DNA of 64,000 nt from Pseudocercospora fijiensis CIRAD86 (lineage: Eukaryota > Ascomycota > Dothideomycetes > Mycosphaerellales > Mycosphaerellaceae), in contig NW_006921546.1 of the NCBI RefSeq assembly GCF_000340215.1, positions 380,788 to 444,787 on the forward strand, in the 5' to 3' direction. Shown here piece after piece: positions 9,360-22,170 of this stretch. Every line of letters begins with the position of its first letter. Position 1 is the first letter of the stretch. The translations under genes were made by a program, and so were the position numbers. Under the pieces are notes generated by a model. That model made no database searches. It was not told where the DNA came from and saw only the letters and a program-made list of their open reading frames with translations.

Positions 9360-10450
9360 TTACTAGGTAGATACGTGTTACCGGCGGCAACTCGAGATAG
9401 TAGGCTAGTCGTCCGACTCTCTCGAGAACTATAAAGGGCCTACTAAAACGGTAGCTAAACTTATACGACTAACCTAGTACCTTATAGCTATAGTATAGGC
9501 AAAGTATAATACGGTCGCCTAGCTTAAGGAAAAGAGGCTTATACCTACTATTATACTATTTTTTTATATTTACGTTTGCCTAAGTAATCGCGTCCTAGAC
9601 TTCCTTCTAGATACGGCTACGCGCTATAGCCCTATTATACGGATAGTCGTAAAGTACGTCGAGCAAGTCGAGATTCGTCCTTATACCTATAGCAACCTTA
9701 TTCGGCGACTAGCTAGTAGTCGTATTATAGGAATTATTAAGCGTAGCCTATAACTATAGAATAAACATCGACTAATCCTCGCTAGGGTAATCTACTAACT
9801 AGTAATAGATTGCCGTCTCGACTATTTAGTTAGTTCGCTCGGATTAACTATCGGTCTAAGGGTAGTAGGTAGTAAACGTAGCTAGCTTCGTACGTAGGCG
9901 CGAAAAAACGCCCTTAAAGAAGTCGCTTAGCTAGCGAGGATTACGATTAGCGATAAGTACCGCTAGTATACTTATATCTATTAAGTAAAGCCTATCGATT
10001 AAAATAACGCCTTAGTCGTAGGCCTTCTAGTTCTCTTTACCTAGGACGACTGCTATCCGCTTAGACGTCTTATAAGTAATTATATATAACATATTAAATC
10101 TATCGGTTGTAACCGGTAAAGCGGTTACGAGATCTATCGTTATAGTATAGTATAGGCCCTCTATATTCTAGATCGGGTAAAGTTCGCTATAAGGGGCGTA
10201 TCGGAGAGTACGTAAAAGGAGATACTAATAATAATGATCTAAATAAAGGCAGAGATAGCGAGCGAGCCGATATATAAAAAAGGAAGCCTAAATACGGTCG
10301 AGAACGCGCTAAAAGCCTTAGTAGTAACGATCGTCGTAAGTCTATTCGAAAATCTCGCCTATTAAGGCCTAAGGGATATAGAGTCGCTCCTACCCTAAGA
10401 ATTAGTCGTAGAAATATAAGAGACTATCTCTCTCGACGAACTAAATACTA
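9360..10450 (-). pseudogene. Element C integrase
   Basis: From high to low coordinates: a zinc-binding-type segment in which the HHCC residues are largely Tyr ('DDRYYQGF', 'LYLDYYYQYLLLRTL') after C-to-T change; the catalytic core start 'YTITIDLVTALPVTTDRFN'; a later core motif 'TTYYPQTDS.SERTN' (YHPQTDGQSER in intact relatives, holding the catalytic Glu); 'TLNNSYNTTTS.SPNEVA' (as PNKV); and the C-terminal 'YKPLFLKLGDRI' and 'RPFIVLERVGRLAYYLELP'. This is the canonical Gypsy integrase order. Integrase would insert the cDNA; this copy cannot, being interrupted by many stops. Confidence 0.92.
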
Positions 10451-10779
10451 AGCGGACTATTAAACTTATTACCTACGAATAGCTCCGGATTTTTGCTACT
10501 CTTATACCGAACTAACGTCTTCGTTACCGAAGGTATATTAGCTCTCTACGAATAGAGACGCTCTAGAGCACTCTGCGCCTATACTTATTAGACAAGTCGT
10601 AAAACCCTAGACTAATACTTATCGTTATCGTAAGCTCGGTTTAATCGTTATTAGAATTCCGGATCTAGCTCTACTAGTATAGTATAAAAGTAAGCTACGT
10701 CCTCTAGATTAGTCGAAGAGGGCGTAACGTTAGTATAGTAGGAGAGCGGATCTAAGTTCTCTTCGTCTAGCGTTAGCTT

Positions 10780-12330
10780 AGGCGACTCTATATCCTATAG
10801 AAGCCGACTAAGGGTATCTAGAGCTAGGTGTATTCGCCCCGGACGGTATACTATATCGACTCGATATTAGGGAAGGAATATCGACGCTCTTACTAATTTT
10901 AGGTTCTACTTGCCTATATCGGTAGTCGCAGTTATCGATACCGAGTTAGTAAGACCGACCGCGGTATAGTAGTTTAGAAAGATAGTCGTCGGCTTTAATA
11001 AAGCATATATTAAATAGCCTACCTTCCTTACTATCTATACGATTCCCGAGTATTCGAGCTCTATTAGCTAATATCGCGTCTCTATCTAAGTTAGGCCTCG
11101 GCTTAAGAACAAAATAGGTTAAACCTTATAGTAAGGAAACAATAGTACCTTTCCCTTAGATAGGATCGGATTTAGATCCCTATCGATATAGTAGAGCACT
11201 ACGCTATAGCTAAACTCCTTCGAGGAATCTATATTAGCGTATAGGCGATAGTTAGAGTCGAAATAGTATAGGAAGAAGGGCTCGTAGAATATTAATTATA
11301 ATAAGCGAAACGCTTTTACTAATTCGCTACGATACTAATCGTTCTTACCTAACGTTATAATAGCGATATGCCGGCGACAACTATTACTAGTAGCTAGCGC
11401 CCCTTTTAATAAGCGTGTCTTCTCTACTTATAGAGGCGCTGCTATCTACGCGTAGTATAGGATATATTATCGTAACTAATTAGTTAAACCGAGATAATAT
11501 TCTAGTTTCTATACGCTTTCCGGGAACTAAAGCGAAGTAATCGCTACGATCTTTTCCTTACTCGTAGCTAAACCGAGGCCGCTAACGTACTACCCTAAAA
11601 GGGTCGTAGAGGGGAAGCCTAAGGCCGTCTTCTTCGGACTATTACTAATCCTTACTACGTCTAATCTCTAGAAGACCGCTTTTAGATATTCGAGATACTT
11701 AGGCAACGTCTAAGAAAATACTACGATATCGTCGATATAGGCTCGCGTAAAGGTACGATAGTCGCGTAGGATTTGATCTAACTTCCGCTATACGAAGGAG
11801 ATACTATTCGAATATCCTATAATAGCGACCTTATACTACTCCTAGCCGCAATAAGTATTAATCGTTAATTTATAACAATCCTCCGGCTTTATATCCTATT
11901 AGTAGAAGAAGATTAGACAATCTATATTACTAATATACTAACATCCTACTAATTATATAAAAAGGTCCGCCTAGAGCGGTATCTAGTCGCTATTAGGGTT
12001 CGTTACCTTATTTAGGGCGTAGATATCGACTACCGCCCGCGGCTTATTAACTATACTACCTTTACCGTTAGTAACCCGCTTCTAAACTACGAATACTAGA
12101 AAGCCGAAGGGCGTAGGTTCGGTTATATACTATATTTTCCCTTAGCGGTATAGATCGTTATATATCTTGTTTATAACTTTACGATCCCTCTTACCTAGAT
12201 TAATTATATAGGGAGGCGGTAGCAAATCTAAGTAATTCGGCACTATTAGGATAGGTATATAATCGTACTTAGGAATATCAACTACTATTTAGCGATCTGT
12301 AAAAAGCTCCGGGTACCGCTCGACTATCGT
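10780..12330 (-). pseudogene. Element C reverse transcriptase and RNase H
   Basis: The minus strand shows 'EPTPFGFLVFVV', 'AVVDIYALNK' and the catalytic box 'AYIDDIVVFS' at about 11,713-11,742. Then come 'SPKKTALGFPSTTLLG', 'YLGLTNQLR.YIPYYAQIA.PL' and an RNase H region ending 'YRPGRIHLAPDTLSRL'. This signature (YIDDIVVFS, SPKKxFLGFPS, LLGQ) belongs to a widespread fungal Gypsy clade. The two catalytic Asp codons survive, because they read GAC GAT and offer no TpG to RIP. Stops occupy Gln and Trp positions. Confidence 0.93.
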
Positions 12331-12849
12331 AGTAATTTAGTCGGCCTAGTTATCGTTACTATATATCGTTACGCCTAAAGTATACTAATATTCCCGCTAC
12401 GTATTTAGTATATCCCGTATAGCCGTAAAGGCGTTAGGACTTAATCCTACTAATCTATAGTCGGCTACGTCGATATAGTAGGCTCTAGCGATAGTCCTAT
12501 TACTTAACTAACCGAGTAACTACCTAGCTCGGACCGTTACCGGAGTCGTCGTATCGTTACGAATATATATATAAGAAAGGTTAGCGTCTACGACCTAGTT
12601 ATATGCCGTTACTAGCGGTAGAGCTTATAACGACAATCCTTAGGCGTTACTAGTTAGTTAGGCTAAGAAACTAGCGTTAAGAATAAAATCCCGGCTCTTA
12701 GGGAGGTTACCGCTATACTTAACTAGCGCGAGGCCGACTGTACGTAGCGCTAATATTACGTCTTCTACTAGCCTTACGGGGCGCTAGACTAACTTCCCTT
12801 TCTTACGTTTAATAGCAACCTTAAAGTAGGCGTTATCTTAACTAGCTAT

Positions 12850-13200
12850 AGTAACCGTCCGGGCGGGAATATCGATTTTTATTCCTTCTAGGGCGATCGT
12901 ATCTATACCGACTAGGATTTTTGCCTTTAGTTTAGGGACTAGGTAAACCTTACGAGTTATCCGTACTAGGAAGACCGTACCGTCCGTCTTCGCTACTAGG
13001 ATAAATATATCTAATAAGATATATTCTCTAGAGCGATATATGCTAGTAATACTACCGATCTCGATCGGTTTACGTAGCTTACGTATCTCTACGTCTAGGC
13101 GATAGCTTAAAATAAAGTCCTTTTCCGTAATAGTAAGCGTATAGCTAGTATCTAGGTAGACCTATACGAACGCGCCGAATAGCGATAACCGAAGAGAGAA
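12850..13200 (-). pseudogene. Element C aspartic protease region
   Basis: Minus-strand residues 'VQVYLDTSYTLTITEKDF' at about 13,130-13,170 fit the retropepsin active-site loop (hydrophobic-hydrophobic-D-T-G/S). They are followed by 'FLVRITRKVYLVPKLKAKILVG', compatible with the second half of a retropepsin. It lies between gag and RT as expected. The boundaries are approximate. Confidence 0.6.
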
Positions 13201-13269
13201 GGTTATATATTACTAATTCTAGAATACGTAACCCTATTAGGCCGATAGAGGCGCTTTCGACTAAATTAC

Positions 13270-15404
13270 TTCTAGATTTCTAGATATATACTCGATAATC
13301 GTAGATAGCGTCGTCGCCTCTATATACTCCTAATAAATATACTAGTATAGAAGATTACCTAATCTAAATCGCCGCCTATAGATCTTATAAGTATACTTAG
13401 TAGAGGCAAATAGTTAAATTGCCGCTAGTAGAGACGCTTTAGCCTAAACTACCGAGTTTAATACTAATAGTAAGTAGTTGCCTATGCCTATAAAGTAGGC
13501 TCCTAAGCCTAGATCGGAATCGTATAGATCGGTAAAGTAGTCGGCCTCTTCTCTAGCGTTACCGAAATAGCCTTAATTACTAGCGTCGCCTATCCTATCG
13601 TCCTTCTAACTATCCTCTTAATAGTAGTTATTAGCTTAGTTAGTATTATTTACTATATCTTATACTTTTATACTACTATTAGCAAACTTAGCTTACTTAC
13701 GAGCTCGATTGTTACGCTTCCTTATCCTATCGATTAAATAGCCGCGAGTTAACTAGCTTTAGATCTCTCGGAAGGAAGGTACGGCTACTATTCTTCGACT
13801 ATCCTTTACTATTTCTTACCGGCGGTAGACGATTCTACTAGTAGGCGTTAGTAGGGCGAGGTAGGTTAGGTCGATCGAGGTCGCGATTCTAGGTATTCGG
13901 GAGCGCTCTTACTAGAGTATAACTTACTAGGACGTAAGAGGCATTCCCTTTAAACCGGCTTTATAAGGTAACCTTACTAGTACGGCTATTATCTCTAGTC
14001 GTAGGAGCTTAGCGACGATTCGGCGAGGACGAGAGTATATACTCCTAAATTAATACCTGCTTCTTATAGTAAGTAACCTATCTATCGACTTTTATATAGA
14101 CATTTAGTTCGTCGATATTAAGCTAAAGTCGTAGATCTATCCGACGGTAAGCCTCGAGGAGCCGGTTAGACTTCCTTATACTAGTATCCTTAGTAAGGCG
14201 TACTGTCTTAACAATAAAGCCCTTTACCGAGCGTCTAGCGGCGATATCCTACTAGTCGTATCGCTACTTATCGAGGAGATCTATCGCCTTTATTAGGGGA
14301 ACCTTCTATTTCTTACCTAGATAACGCTCCTAGCGCTTTAAACCGTACCTACCGCGTAGCTTAGCTCGGTTACGGCTCGAAAGGTAACTATAATACTAAC
14401 TAAGCGTAACTCCTTAGAGGTATAAAGAGAGGTTAAAGCGAACCGTCTCTCGCCCTATAATATAAGTATAATCCTTAGCCGGCGCTTTAATAAAAGTATA
14501 TACTAAACGATATATTATCTTATTCCCGACTAAGGTATAGTTACTCTCGCCGTAATATACGACGCTAAGTAGAGAATCGAAGAAGCCGAGGTATACTAGA
14601 TTAAACTATAGCTACTAAGGGCAGGCGTAGTAGCTATAAATATAACTCACTTTAGAGACCGGCGTTTCTACGACGTAGTCCTAATAATACTAATAGTATC
14701 TACGACGTCGAGCGCGTCTATAATAGCTATTATTAGAGAAGCTATTATTATCTAACGAAGATTAATAAGAGTCGACTAAATCCTTACTATCTAACGAGGA
14801 TCTATTCTTACTTTAAAGATTACCTCGATATCGATAGGGCTTCTAGCGATACTTCTTACTTTCCTATAGTAGTCCCTATAAGTCTAATAGCGGAACGGGC
14901 AAAGGCTAATCCTACGTCGGCTTACGAGAGGAATCGCCTAGATTAAAGTTATTTAGAGGATCGACCGAAGAATTACTAGGGGGATTACTAGTAGGACTAC
15001 TAGGAGGATTGCTAGGTAGATTGCCTAGTATAAAGGTACTACGACGTAAACGGCTATATCTACGGGCATTTATATACGCGTCTACCCTCTACTAGTAATC
15101 GTATTAGCCTAGGTTCTACTATAGTAGACTCTACTAGGGCGGACTTAGCTTACGCGTAGCCGATAGCGGTAAAATATCCTATTCTATTAGAAAGTCGAGT
15201 ATAACTTTATTAAGATATACGCCTCTCTATCTAGCTAATTCGCGAAGATAATTACAGTGCTAACGGTTTTATTATATAGTAATATTCGCTCTATCAATTT
15301 CCTCGGTTATCTACGAGGTATCTATAGGAGTATAAAATTAGTAATAGCTACGCGGCTCGTTAGCCTATAGGTCGGCAAGGCCGTCGTTTATTAGAGGCAA
15401 CTAG
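13270..15404 (-). pseudogene. Element C gag, C-terminal part
   Basis: Minus-strand coding-like sequence with Arg-rich and Pro-rich stretches ('YLSSRNRAKLRGR', 'DLDRPNLPRPTN') continues the gag reading from the other side of element B. I could not place a clean zinc knuckle; 'YYACP' at about 14,620 may be a damaged one. The identity as gag rests on its position upstream of protease. Confidence 0.5.
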
Positions 15405-15766
15405 TATAGTAGGGAAACCCGGCTTAGCACTTGTATATACACTTGTACCCCCTCTCCTTGTTTTTATACCCTAGAGGACACACAGCTACCTTTATAATTA
15501 GAGAACACATACATACACCCAATACAAGGAGATACAGCTACGACAATATACAGCAAGAAAGATATAGGAAATGTACCTAATCTAGCTACAATGTAGCCCT
15601 CCCTACGGCTATTCTCTTCTCTTTAATATTTACAACGCCTTCCCTTCGAAGTATATAATGCTACGCCGACCCCTCGCAGTTACCTAAGAGATACTAAGTA
15701 CTAGGCCTATAGTATACAGTTCCCTATATATATACCTCTACCTACGACCTACTCATCCCGCCTATG
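15405..15766 (+). repeat. Element B 5' LTR
   Basis: Starts TATAGTAGGGAAACCCGGC and ends CCCGCCTATG; its partner is at 36,328. It keeps many CpA/TpG words (ACACACAG, AGAACACATACATACACCC, GAAATGTACC) that are TpA in the partner, so it is clearly less mutated. Confidence 0.93.
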
Positions 15767-16282
15767 TTTTCTAGAGCCGAAGGTAGGGCTATCTTTATTC
15801 ATTTAAAGGTGCAGGTATATATATAGTTAAGAAGAAACGTTTACAGCCTTCGCCTAGAGCGAGGACTATACTACTAATGTAATACTACCGCTAAAAAGAC
15901 CTTAGTAGTATCGAGACGTCCTACTACTAATAAACCGTTACCGACTTAAAGCAAAAGGAATACCGTTACCGACTTAAAGCAAAAGGAAATACTGTTTACG
16001 AATGTTACGACTCCCTACCTATCTATAGTAGGCGGGACCTTATAAGAAACGATCTATATAGAAAGAAACCTAAGAGCCCGCTATAAGAAACTAGAGATAG
16101 GGATACGAAGAACCCCGAAAAGTCGATAGCCCCCTATCCCTTCCGCTAATCGGCGCGAGCCTAACTTAAAACTTCCTTCTAGGCTATTACGACCTTTCCG
16201 CGGTACCGTAATCGGCATACTACGAGTTAATAGAAATTAATAGAGAGGAACAAAGGGGGCCTAGAACGGGTATAGTAGGTAT
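15767..16282 (+). other. Element B primer-binding region and leader
   Basis: Within 6 bases of the LTR comes CTAGAGCCGAAGGTAGGG. The same AGAGCCGAAGGTAGGGCTATCT-type word (here split: AGAGCCGAAGGT and AGGGCTATCT) follows the presumed LTR end of element E at about 47,341. It resembles the initiator-Met tRNA binding site (TATCAGAGCC) with CpA changed to TpA. The leader also carries a 28-bp direct duplication (15,934-15,960 and 15,962-15,988). No coding frame is seen. Confidence 0.6.
15934..15988 (+). repeat. 28-bp tandem duplication in the element B leader
   Basis: ACCGTTACCGACTTAAAGC followed by AAAAGGAA is present twice, one unit apart, with no differences and with its GCA words intact. Confidence 0.9.
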
Positions 16283-16300
16283 GCTAGCTAGCTAGCTAGG
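16283..16300 (+). promoter_or_regulatory. Boundary palindrome 1 of element B (before gag)
   Basis: GCTAGCTAGCTAGCTAGG. The core is a perfect self-complementary tetranucleotide run containing TAG in all three frames. It recurs at the other ORF borders of this element. Confidence 0.8.
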
Positions 16301-16559
16301 TAATATTCGCCGCCCCCTTTATTCTATATATATACGGACTACCGCCTACCCTCCTCTTACTTCGAGGATATAGACGCGATACGTACTACAAAGTACGCTA
16401 TAGCCCGTCTACGCTCCCTCCTTACCTTAAGTATACCTAGCAACCTATCTAATTTTATCGATACTATATCCTTCCTATTTATTCTAATCGCTTATCGTCT
16501 TCTATAAATTGTTTGTTCTATCGACGAGATAAGCTCCTAAGAAAACAATAACAACCCTA

Positions 16560-19250
16560 CCCCGACAGAGCCGCCTTTATAGGCCCCCTCTAATACCGGT
16601 ACCTACCGAGACCTACCTCTAAACTTTATTTGCAACTACCTCGATACTAACTCTAATACCGAGAGGACTACGGCCTCGGGAAGCGATAAGGATACAGTGA
16701 TACTAGTATAGAAAATAGCGAAGCGGCTTAAGGAGGCACTGCCTAGGAGGGTAGTACTCGAGAAGTTCCCTAGTAGCTTACCTAGGCAACCGGAGGGCTA
16801 TCCCCTTAACTTCTCTAAGGTCTTCTTTAGGCCTTCTCGGACTTAAAGCTATAGATACCCCTCTTAGGGACCGTTAAGAACCCCCTCTTTACTAGAGAAA
16901 ACGCTACTAACTTTGTTAAAAGGTTTTCTACTATCCTTAAGCGATACTATCTAAGGGCTAAAACGGCTACTACGGTAAAGCTCCTTATAGCTAATTATAA
17001 AACTAGTATCCGACCCCGAGTTGCTCGGCTCCTAGGTAGTAAGCCTCTTGCATAGGAAGCCTTCTTAAAGAAGTTCAAGCGCGAGTTTACTAACTAGGAT
17101 ATCGCGGTTCGGCTAAACTCCCGCAAATACCTTAAACAGCTATACACTAGACAAACGGCTAAGAGTAATACCCTTCGCTTTTGCTAGGACTTCTATAGTA
17201 TCGCTAAAGGGATACCGAGGAGGCTTCTTAACAATATTACGAGGAGCCGTCTGTTTCTAAAGGGCTTAGGAGGCTCTATACCTACTATTATACCTCGGAT
17301 CTACGAAAAATGTAGCATCTACCCTTACGATAAAGAATCCTATACCGACTTCGAATAGATTTATCGTACTAGGTACGACCTAGCTCGTAGCCGATAGAGC
17401 TTCTCGCTCCTTACTAGTAACGATAGTAGCTATTTAAAAGAGCTACGAGAGACAGTTAAGAAAAGAATACTAAGTATACGCCCTACCCTAGATGTCTAGC
17501 GATAGGGGGTAGCCCTTAAGCTAGTTACGGACCCCGGTATCGACGACCTTATTAAGCAGTTCTAAGACCTAAAACTTTACGTCCTCTCTAGAGACAATTA
17601 GAAGGGCCCTACTATAGGTCCGGTTAATACTAATGCCGATTCGTATACCCTATCGCGCCTCTATCCCCTCTAGAGCGACAATACCCCTATAACTTAGATA
17701 TATAATAACTAGTTTGTATAAGGGCTAACTATCGATGCCTTTGCCTTTCAATCTATCCCTAGTATAGAGGGTCGCTATTACTATTACGGAGCTAAAGGCT
17801 ACCTTCGTCTAAACTGTAGGCCCTACCGGTATATATAAGACTAAGGGTTCTACTATATCCGAGACCGTACGTAGTACTTCGGGCCCCTAGGTATACTATA
17901 TACTACCCTATTCCGCTTCCGTAATAGTCCTACCCTCCTAAAGCTCGCTATTATACTTCCTCTCCTCGAGGCCTATTACTAGTAGGAGATTGTTTTCCTA
18001 CCTAAATTTAGAATAGAAGCCCTTCGAAAGCAATTTAACTATCCTTCTTAACAACTAAGGCGAACTGCAGCCCCTAGTACTATAGCTTAACTAGGCCCTC
18101 GAGTTCCGACTCCTCGAGCCCTAGCTCCGATAATTCCTTCTACTCTTCCCCCTCTACCTTTAAGGTCTCCGGGAAATCCCTACGGAGGGATCGCTTTAAA
18201 CGATGCTCGAAACGGCCTTCCTACCCCTACTACTGCCCCTACTACTACTCGGCGGGTTATACTATATTAAAGGCCCTACGATCTAGGTATAGTCGAGGAG
18301 GCCGATAAAGAGCTAGATTTTAGCGACTACGAGGCGGCTATAGTTATAGATACCCTTGCCTATACTCGTAGCTAGGACGCTCCGCTTAGGAATAGTCTTC
18401 CCGTTACCGCTATCGCCGATACGAATCGAATTCGGAAGGCTACTACTAAGTAGAGGGGTGCTATAAAGACTAAGGGCATTCGTAACGTAGTTTAAGGGCT
18501 TAGTATTCGTAAAGCAGAGGAGGCAATTCGAAAACAAACCTAGCCTCGAAGAGCTACTTAAAGGTCCCCGAGCCTACTACCTCTAAGAGCAAGAACCTAG
18601 TCTAAGGAAACGGTTAGCCGTAACCCCCCTACTACTAGCCCTTCTAGTACCTATAGGCAACCTACGGCTGAATCCTTAAATAGTAACGCTAGCCTACCTA
18701 AGGATAGTAATTAGGAAATAGATAACGTACTACCGCCTATCCCGAAGCCTGCCGCTAAAGAACTATCGAAGGGGGTAAACCCTCCGAGCCGGTAGAGAGC
18801 TACGCGGAAAGAGCCTAAGACAACTAACATTATAAAGAATCTTTAGAAACACTATAAGAACCCCGACTTTTAGGTAAAGAAATTCCTTAGTAGGAACGGT
18901 ATATAGCTTAGCAATGCTAAGGCCCTCGCCTATATTCTAGAGTATTAAAAGCTCGTTATACGCTAGCTAAACGACAACGCGCTTGCTATAAGAATTCGGA
19001 AGCTAGAAAAGGATAAAACCGACAAGATCCCCTACTAGATTATAGAAATAGCAGGTAGGGTAGCTACCTTAGCTGCTAGGAAAGGTAGATCTAGGCGGCC
19101 TAAAGACTACCCTATTCTAGTCCTTACCTCCGCCCGGGAGTTCTTTACTAGCCTTAACGAGGAAGAAAGCTACGAGGAATACGAGGCCGCTAACGAAGAG
19201 GTTATCCGGGACCCTAATTCGATTAGCCGGAGAAACAGACTTAATTGCTA
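16560..19250 (+). pseudogene. Element B gag
   Basis: A capsid-like helical region carries 'ENATNFVKRFSTILKRYYL', 'EAFLKKFKREFTN.DIAVRL' and 'RFC.DFYSIAKGIPRRLLNN'. It is followed by a damaged CCHC knuckle at about 17,770-17,820 ('YYYYGAKGYLRLNC'; original C-X2-C-X4-H-X4-C with Cys and His now Tyr). A long Pro/Ser/Arg-rich tail follows. Position just after the leader and before protease supports gag. Stops follow the Gln/Trp pattern. The start is approximate, because ATG codons are mutated to ATA. Confidence 0.8.
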
Positions 19251-19349
19251 TATAGTATAGGTTATTCTATCCGGGGTAGACGCCCTTCCTAACGAGATGC
19301 TTTATATCGACCCTAGCTAGATTCGCCTCTTATTAGTCGACGATAACTT

Positions 19350-19890
19350 CGCCCTTGTTCCTAGCCCGTATATTACTATTACTATTAATAGGTGCCTTAA
19401 AATCCGCGCTCTTATTAATAAAGGCTCCGAGGGGAATATACTAAACGCGAAGTTCCTATAGCGAGCTAGCCTTGCCCTTTTAAAAGGTCTTATTCTAAAT
19501 ATACGAGGAGCTAGAGGAAGGGCTAAATTTATCGGCATTAGCACTTCCGTTCCTGTCTCTACCTTTAATGTCGAGTATGAAACCGACTTCCTTATTATAC
19601 CCCTAGGGGATAACGACCTCCCTATTATTCTTAGTCGGCCGTAGGCTCGTAAGAACTACCTTATCGCTCGAAACATAGACGACGGCTCCTAGGAAGGAAC
19701 TATTTCTACGCGCGGGGGCCGCTCTACTACCTTTACTACCCTTACTAGCTCTAAGAATTGTATCCTGCTTAAGGAGCTCCTTAGTCGTAATAATACCTAG
19801 TAGTTAAAAAACTAGGTAGTAGACGAGAAACTAGCGTCGAGTCCGCCCCTTTTTCGAAACCGCTAGGTAGGGATATTATACGCACCGTTG
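19350..19890 (+). pseudogene. Element B aspartic protease
   Basis: 'ALINKGSEGNILNAKFL' replaces the retropepsin active site A-L-I-D-T-G-A-E-G-N-I. It is followed by 'VPVSTFNVEYETDFLIIPLG' and 'NDLPIILSRP' (normally LPIILGRPWL). The catalytic Asp codon is now Asn (GAC/GAT to AAT or AAC), so the copy is dead. It is in frame with the gag tail, and the ORF ends before the boundary palindrome at 19,961. Confidence 0.82.
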
Positions 19891-19960
19891 CGACCTATTG
19901 TTTAATAAGAAATGCTATTATAGGGTTGTATAGCAAAAAGGATAGTAACCCTAGGATATA

Positions 19961-19977
19961 CTAGCTAGCTAGCTAGG
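19961..19977 (+). promoter_or_regulatory. Boundary palindrome 2 of element B (gag-PR / pol junction)
   Basis: CTAGCTAGCTAGCTAGG lies between the end of the protease frame and the start of the RT-bearing frame. It stops all three frames, so pol would need re-initiation, a bypass, or a separate mRNA. Confidence 0.8.
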
Positions 19978-20559
19978 GTACATTAATTAGTCTAGCAGTC
20001 GGCCCGCCCCCGCTCCCGCTACCTTTTCCGACCTCGCTTAGACTAGCCCCGGCTTGTCCTAGCATTCCCGGCGGCCCCGGCATTCTCGCGTCCCCGTAAC
20101 TGCCCTCTAGTAGCAACCTATATAAAAGCCGCCTAGCTAGGCACTATATCTAGGAGCGGGTATACGACGACGTACCGGTCCTAGCTATATAGCGCTAGTC
20201 CTTTCTCGAAGATCCTTCCTAGCTATATCCGACGATTAGCCTTACCCGGCTCGGGCGTATAGAGGCGATTCTCGAGCCTACAACCCGTAACGACTAGGCG
20301 GCAATCCTTTAGTAGTCGGAAGCGAACAGGTTTTATAACTAGCATAAGCGGTATTATAGGTTTTAGAGCTTTCGAAGGTTCCCTACCTAGCTGCTATCTA
20401 TTAAGAAAATGCTTAAGGAAGATTCGGATACTAGCCGTACGGTCGGAGTTTATAGTATATATAAGAAAAAGGCAGATAAGGTAAGACCTATAGAAGCTAG
20501 CACTACGATAACCGGGAGTGTAACGACCGGTAGTAACCCTTACTAGAAAAAGAAACGGC

Positions 20560-22170
20560 TTGCTCGAGAAGCGTTACTTCTACCTAGAACCGGGCTATAT
20601 AACTAGAAGTACCTAATGCTACGCGGCTCGCGCCTAACTAAGGAAAGGAAAGCAAAGCTTCTTATTAGAATGGAACTTCTTCCTAAGGAGCTAGATCTAT
20701 TCTACGAAATGCTTTATAATAGGGAGAAAGCCCTTACCTAGAGCTTTACCGAAATTAGAAGGGTCGACGCGGATATAGTACCTCTCTAATAGATCCGAAC
20801 AATTCCTTATAAACCCTAGAGAAAACCAACCTTCCGCCTCTAGCCTAGCTTAGTAAACATTGTAGAAGAAATAATCCGAGAGCGAGTTGCGAATAGGGTA
20901 CTTAAAGTTAGCGAAGGAGTATACCGGAACCTATAGTTCTTAGTCTAAAAGAAAGGAACTAAGAAATATCGCTTAATTAACGCTACTATAGAGCTAAACC
21001 GCTATATAATATAGGACGGAAACCTTCCTCCTAATACTAATAGCTTTACCGAGGATTTTGCTAACTATACTATCTCGTCTCTAATCGATTTCTTTTCTAG
21101 ATACGACTAAGTCCCGCTTTACGAGGCCGATCGAGATATAACTGCCTTTAATACCCCGCTTAGCCTTATACGAATAACTACCCTTCCGCAAGGAGCGACA
21201 AACTCCGTTACCTAGTTTGTCCGAGTAGTAATAAGAATCCTTTTTAACTACATTTCCTACCGTACGAGACCGTTTATCGACGACATTAGTATTAAGGGCC
21301 CGAAGACCCGATATAATAATAAAGAGGTCGAACCTAGCCTAAGAAGATTCGTTACTAAGTACATTTAATAGATAGATAGTATTCTTACAAACATTAAGCG
21401 TACTAGGTATACTGTTTTAGGTCTGAAATCTTAGTTCCTCTATAAAAAGCTAAAATGTGTCGGCTACGTTATTAATATTTCCGGAAGATACCCTAATATA
21501 GAGAAAGTTGCAAAGATTGTCGTATAGCTAGTACCTAAGAACTACTCTAGCGTACGGGCCTTCCTTAGGGTTTGTGTCTACTACCGTATCTAGATCGAGA
21601 GCTTCGCAATAATAGTAAGACTACTCTTCTACCTCCTAAAGGCCGATATCGAATTCTTATAGGGACCGGATTAGCAAGTCGCTATAGATACCTTAAAGGC
21701 TGCGCTAACTACTACCCCTACTCTTGTCTCGATCGATTATACTAAGGGTACTAGGTTAATTGTCCTTCTATTAGACGCGAGTAGATCCGGATATAGTAGT
21801 AGCCTAAACTAGTACGAAAGGGACAATGTAAAGAAGCGTTACCCTATTCGGTACGAAAGCGGTCTTTAGACCGAAAGTGAAGCCCGATATAATACTAGTA
21901 AACGAGAGTGCCTTACCGTGCTTAAACTGCTAAAGAAGTTTAAGAAGTATCTCGTTAGGTAGTACTTTCGGATCGAAATCAATGCTACTACCCTTGTCTA
22001 CTAGCTTAACAAATCCGCCTCGGACCTCCCTAACTCGGTAATAGCTCGCTAGGTAGCCTAGATCCGACTATTCGACTTCGAAGTTAAGTATGTCTCTAGG
22101 CGGAAGCACTCTACGGCTAATAGTCTATCCCGTCGAGACCCTACTAAAGAAGATATCGTCGAACGAGATA
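20560..22170 (+). pseudogene. Element B reverse transcriptase and RNase H
   Basis: Order seen: 'IRTIPYKP', 'KYRLINATIELNRY', 'SLIDFFSRYD.VPLYEADRD', 'TAFNTPLSLIRITTLPQGATN' and the catalytic 'FIDDISIKGPKTRY' at about 21,273. Then 'FLRVCVYYRI.IESFA' and an RNase H part ending 'STANSLSRRDP'. The F-[IL]-DDI-x-I-KGPKT-x-Y box marks a distinct fungal Gypsy clade, shared with element E. Both catalytic Asp codons are GAC and survived. The frame is cut by the A1 insertion about 300 bases after the RNase H end. Confidence 0.93.

Larger units (their letters stand above)
7458..15404 (-). mobile_element. Element C, minus-strand Ty3/Gypsy chromovirus (major part)
   Basis: Reading the minus strand from 15,404 to 7,458 gives, in order, the end of gag, protease, reverse transcriptase, RNase H, integrase, a chromodomain-like segment and a C-terminal extension: the Ty3/Gypsy order. 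The 5' portion continues on the far side of element B at 36,694-38,26x. The two halves abut the duplicated target CTAG (or ACTAG) that flanks B, so B inserted into C. The 3' LTR of C is not visible; its 3' end was lost where A3 abuts. No 5' LTR could be delimited either. Confidence 0.85.

Noticed and set aside
9700..9720. Extra copy of the element B CTAG palindrome in element C
   Set aside because: Only GACTAGCTAGTAG, two units long, inside integrase coding sequence; below the length of the four B motifs.
18313..18537. Minus-strand open frame within element B gag
   Set aside because: Antisense shadow of the gag tail; the + frame carries the Gln-to-stop pattern.
19317..19544. Minus-strand open frame over element B protease
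   Set aside because: Antisense to the retropepsin region, which is recognisable on the + strand.
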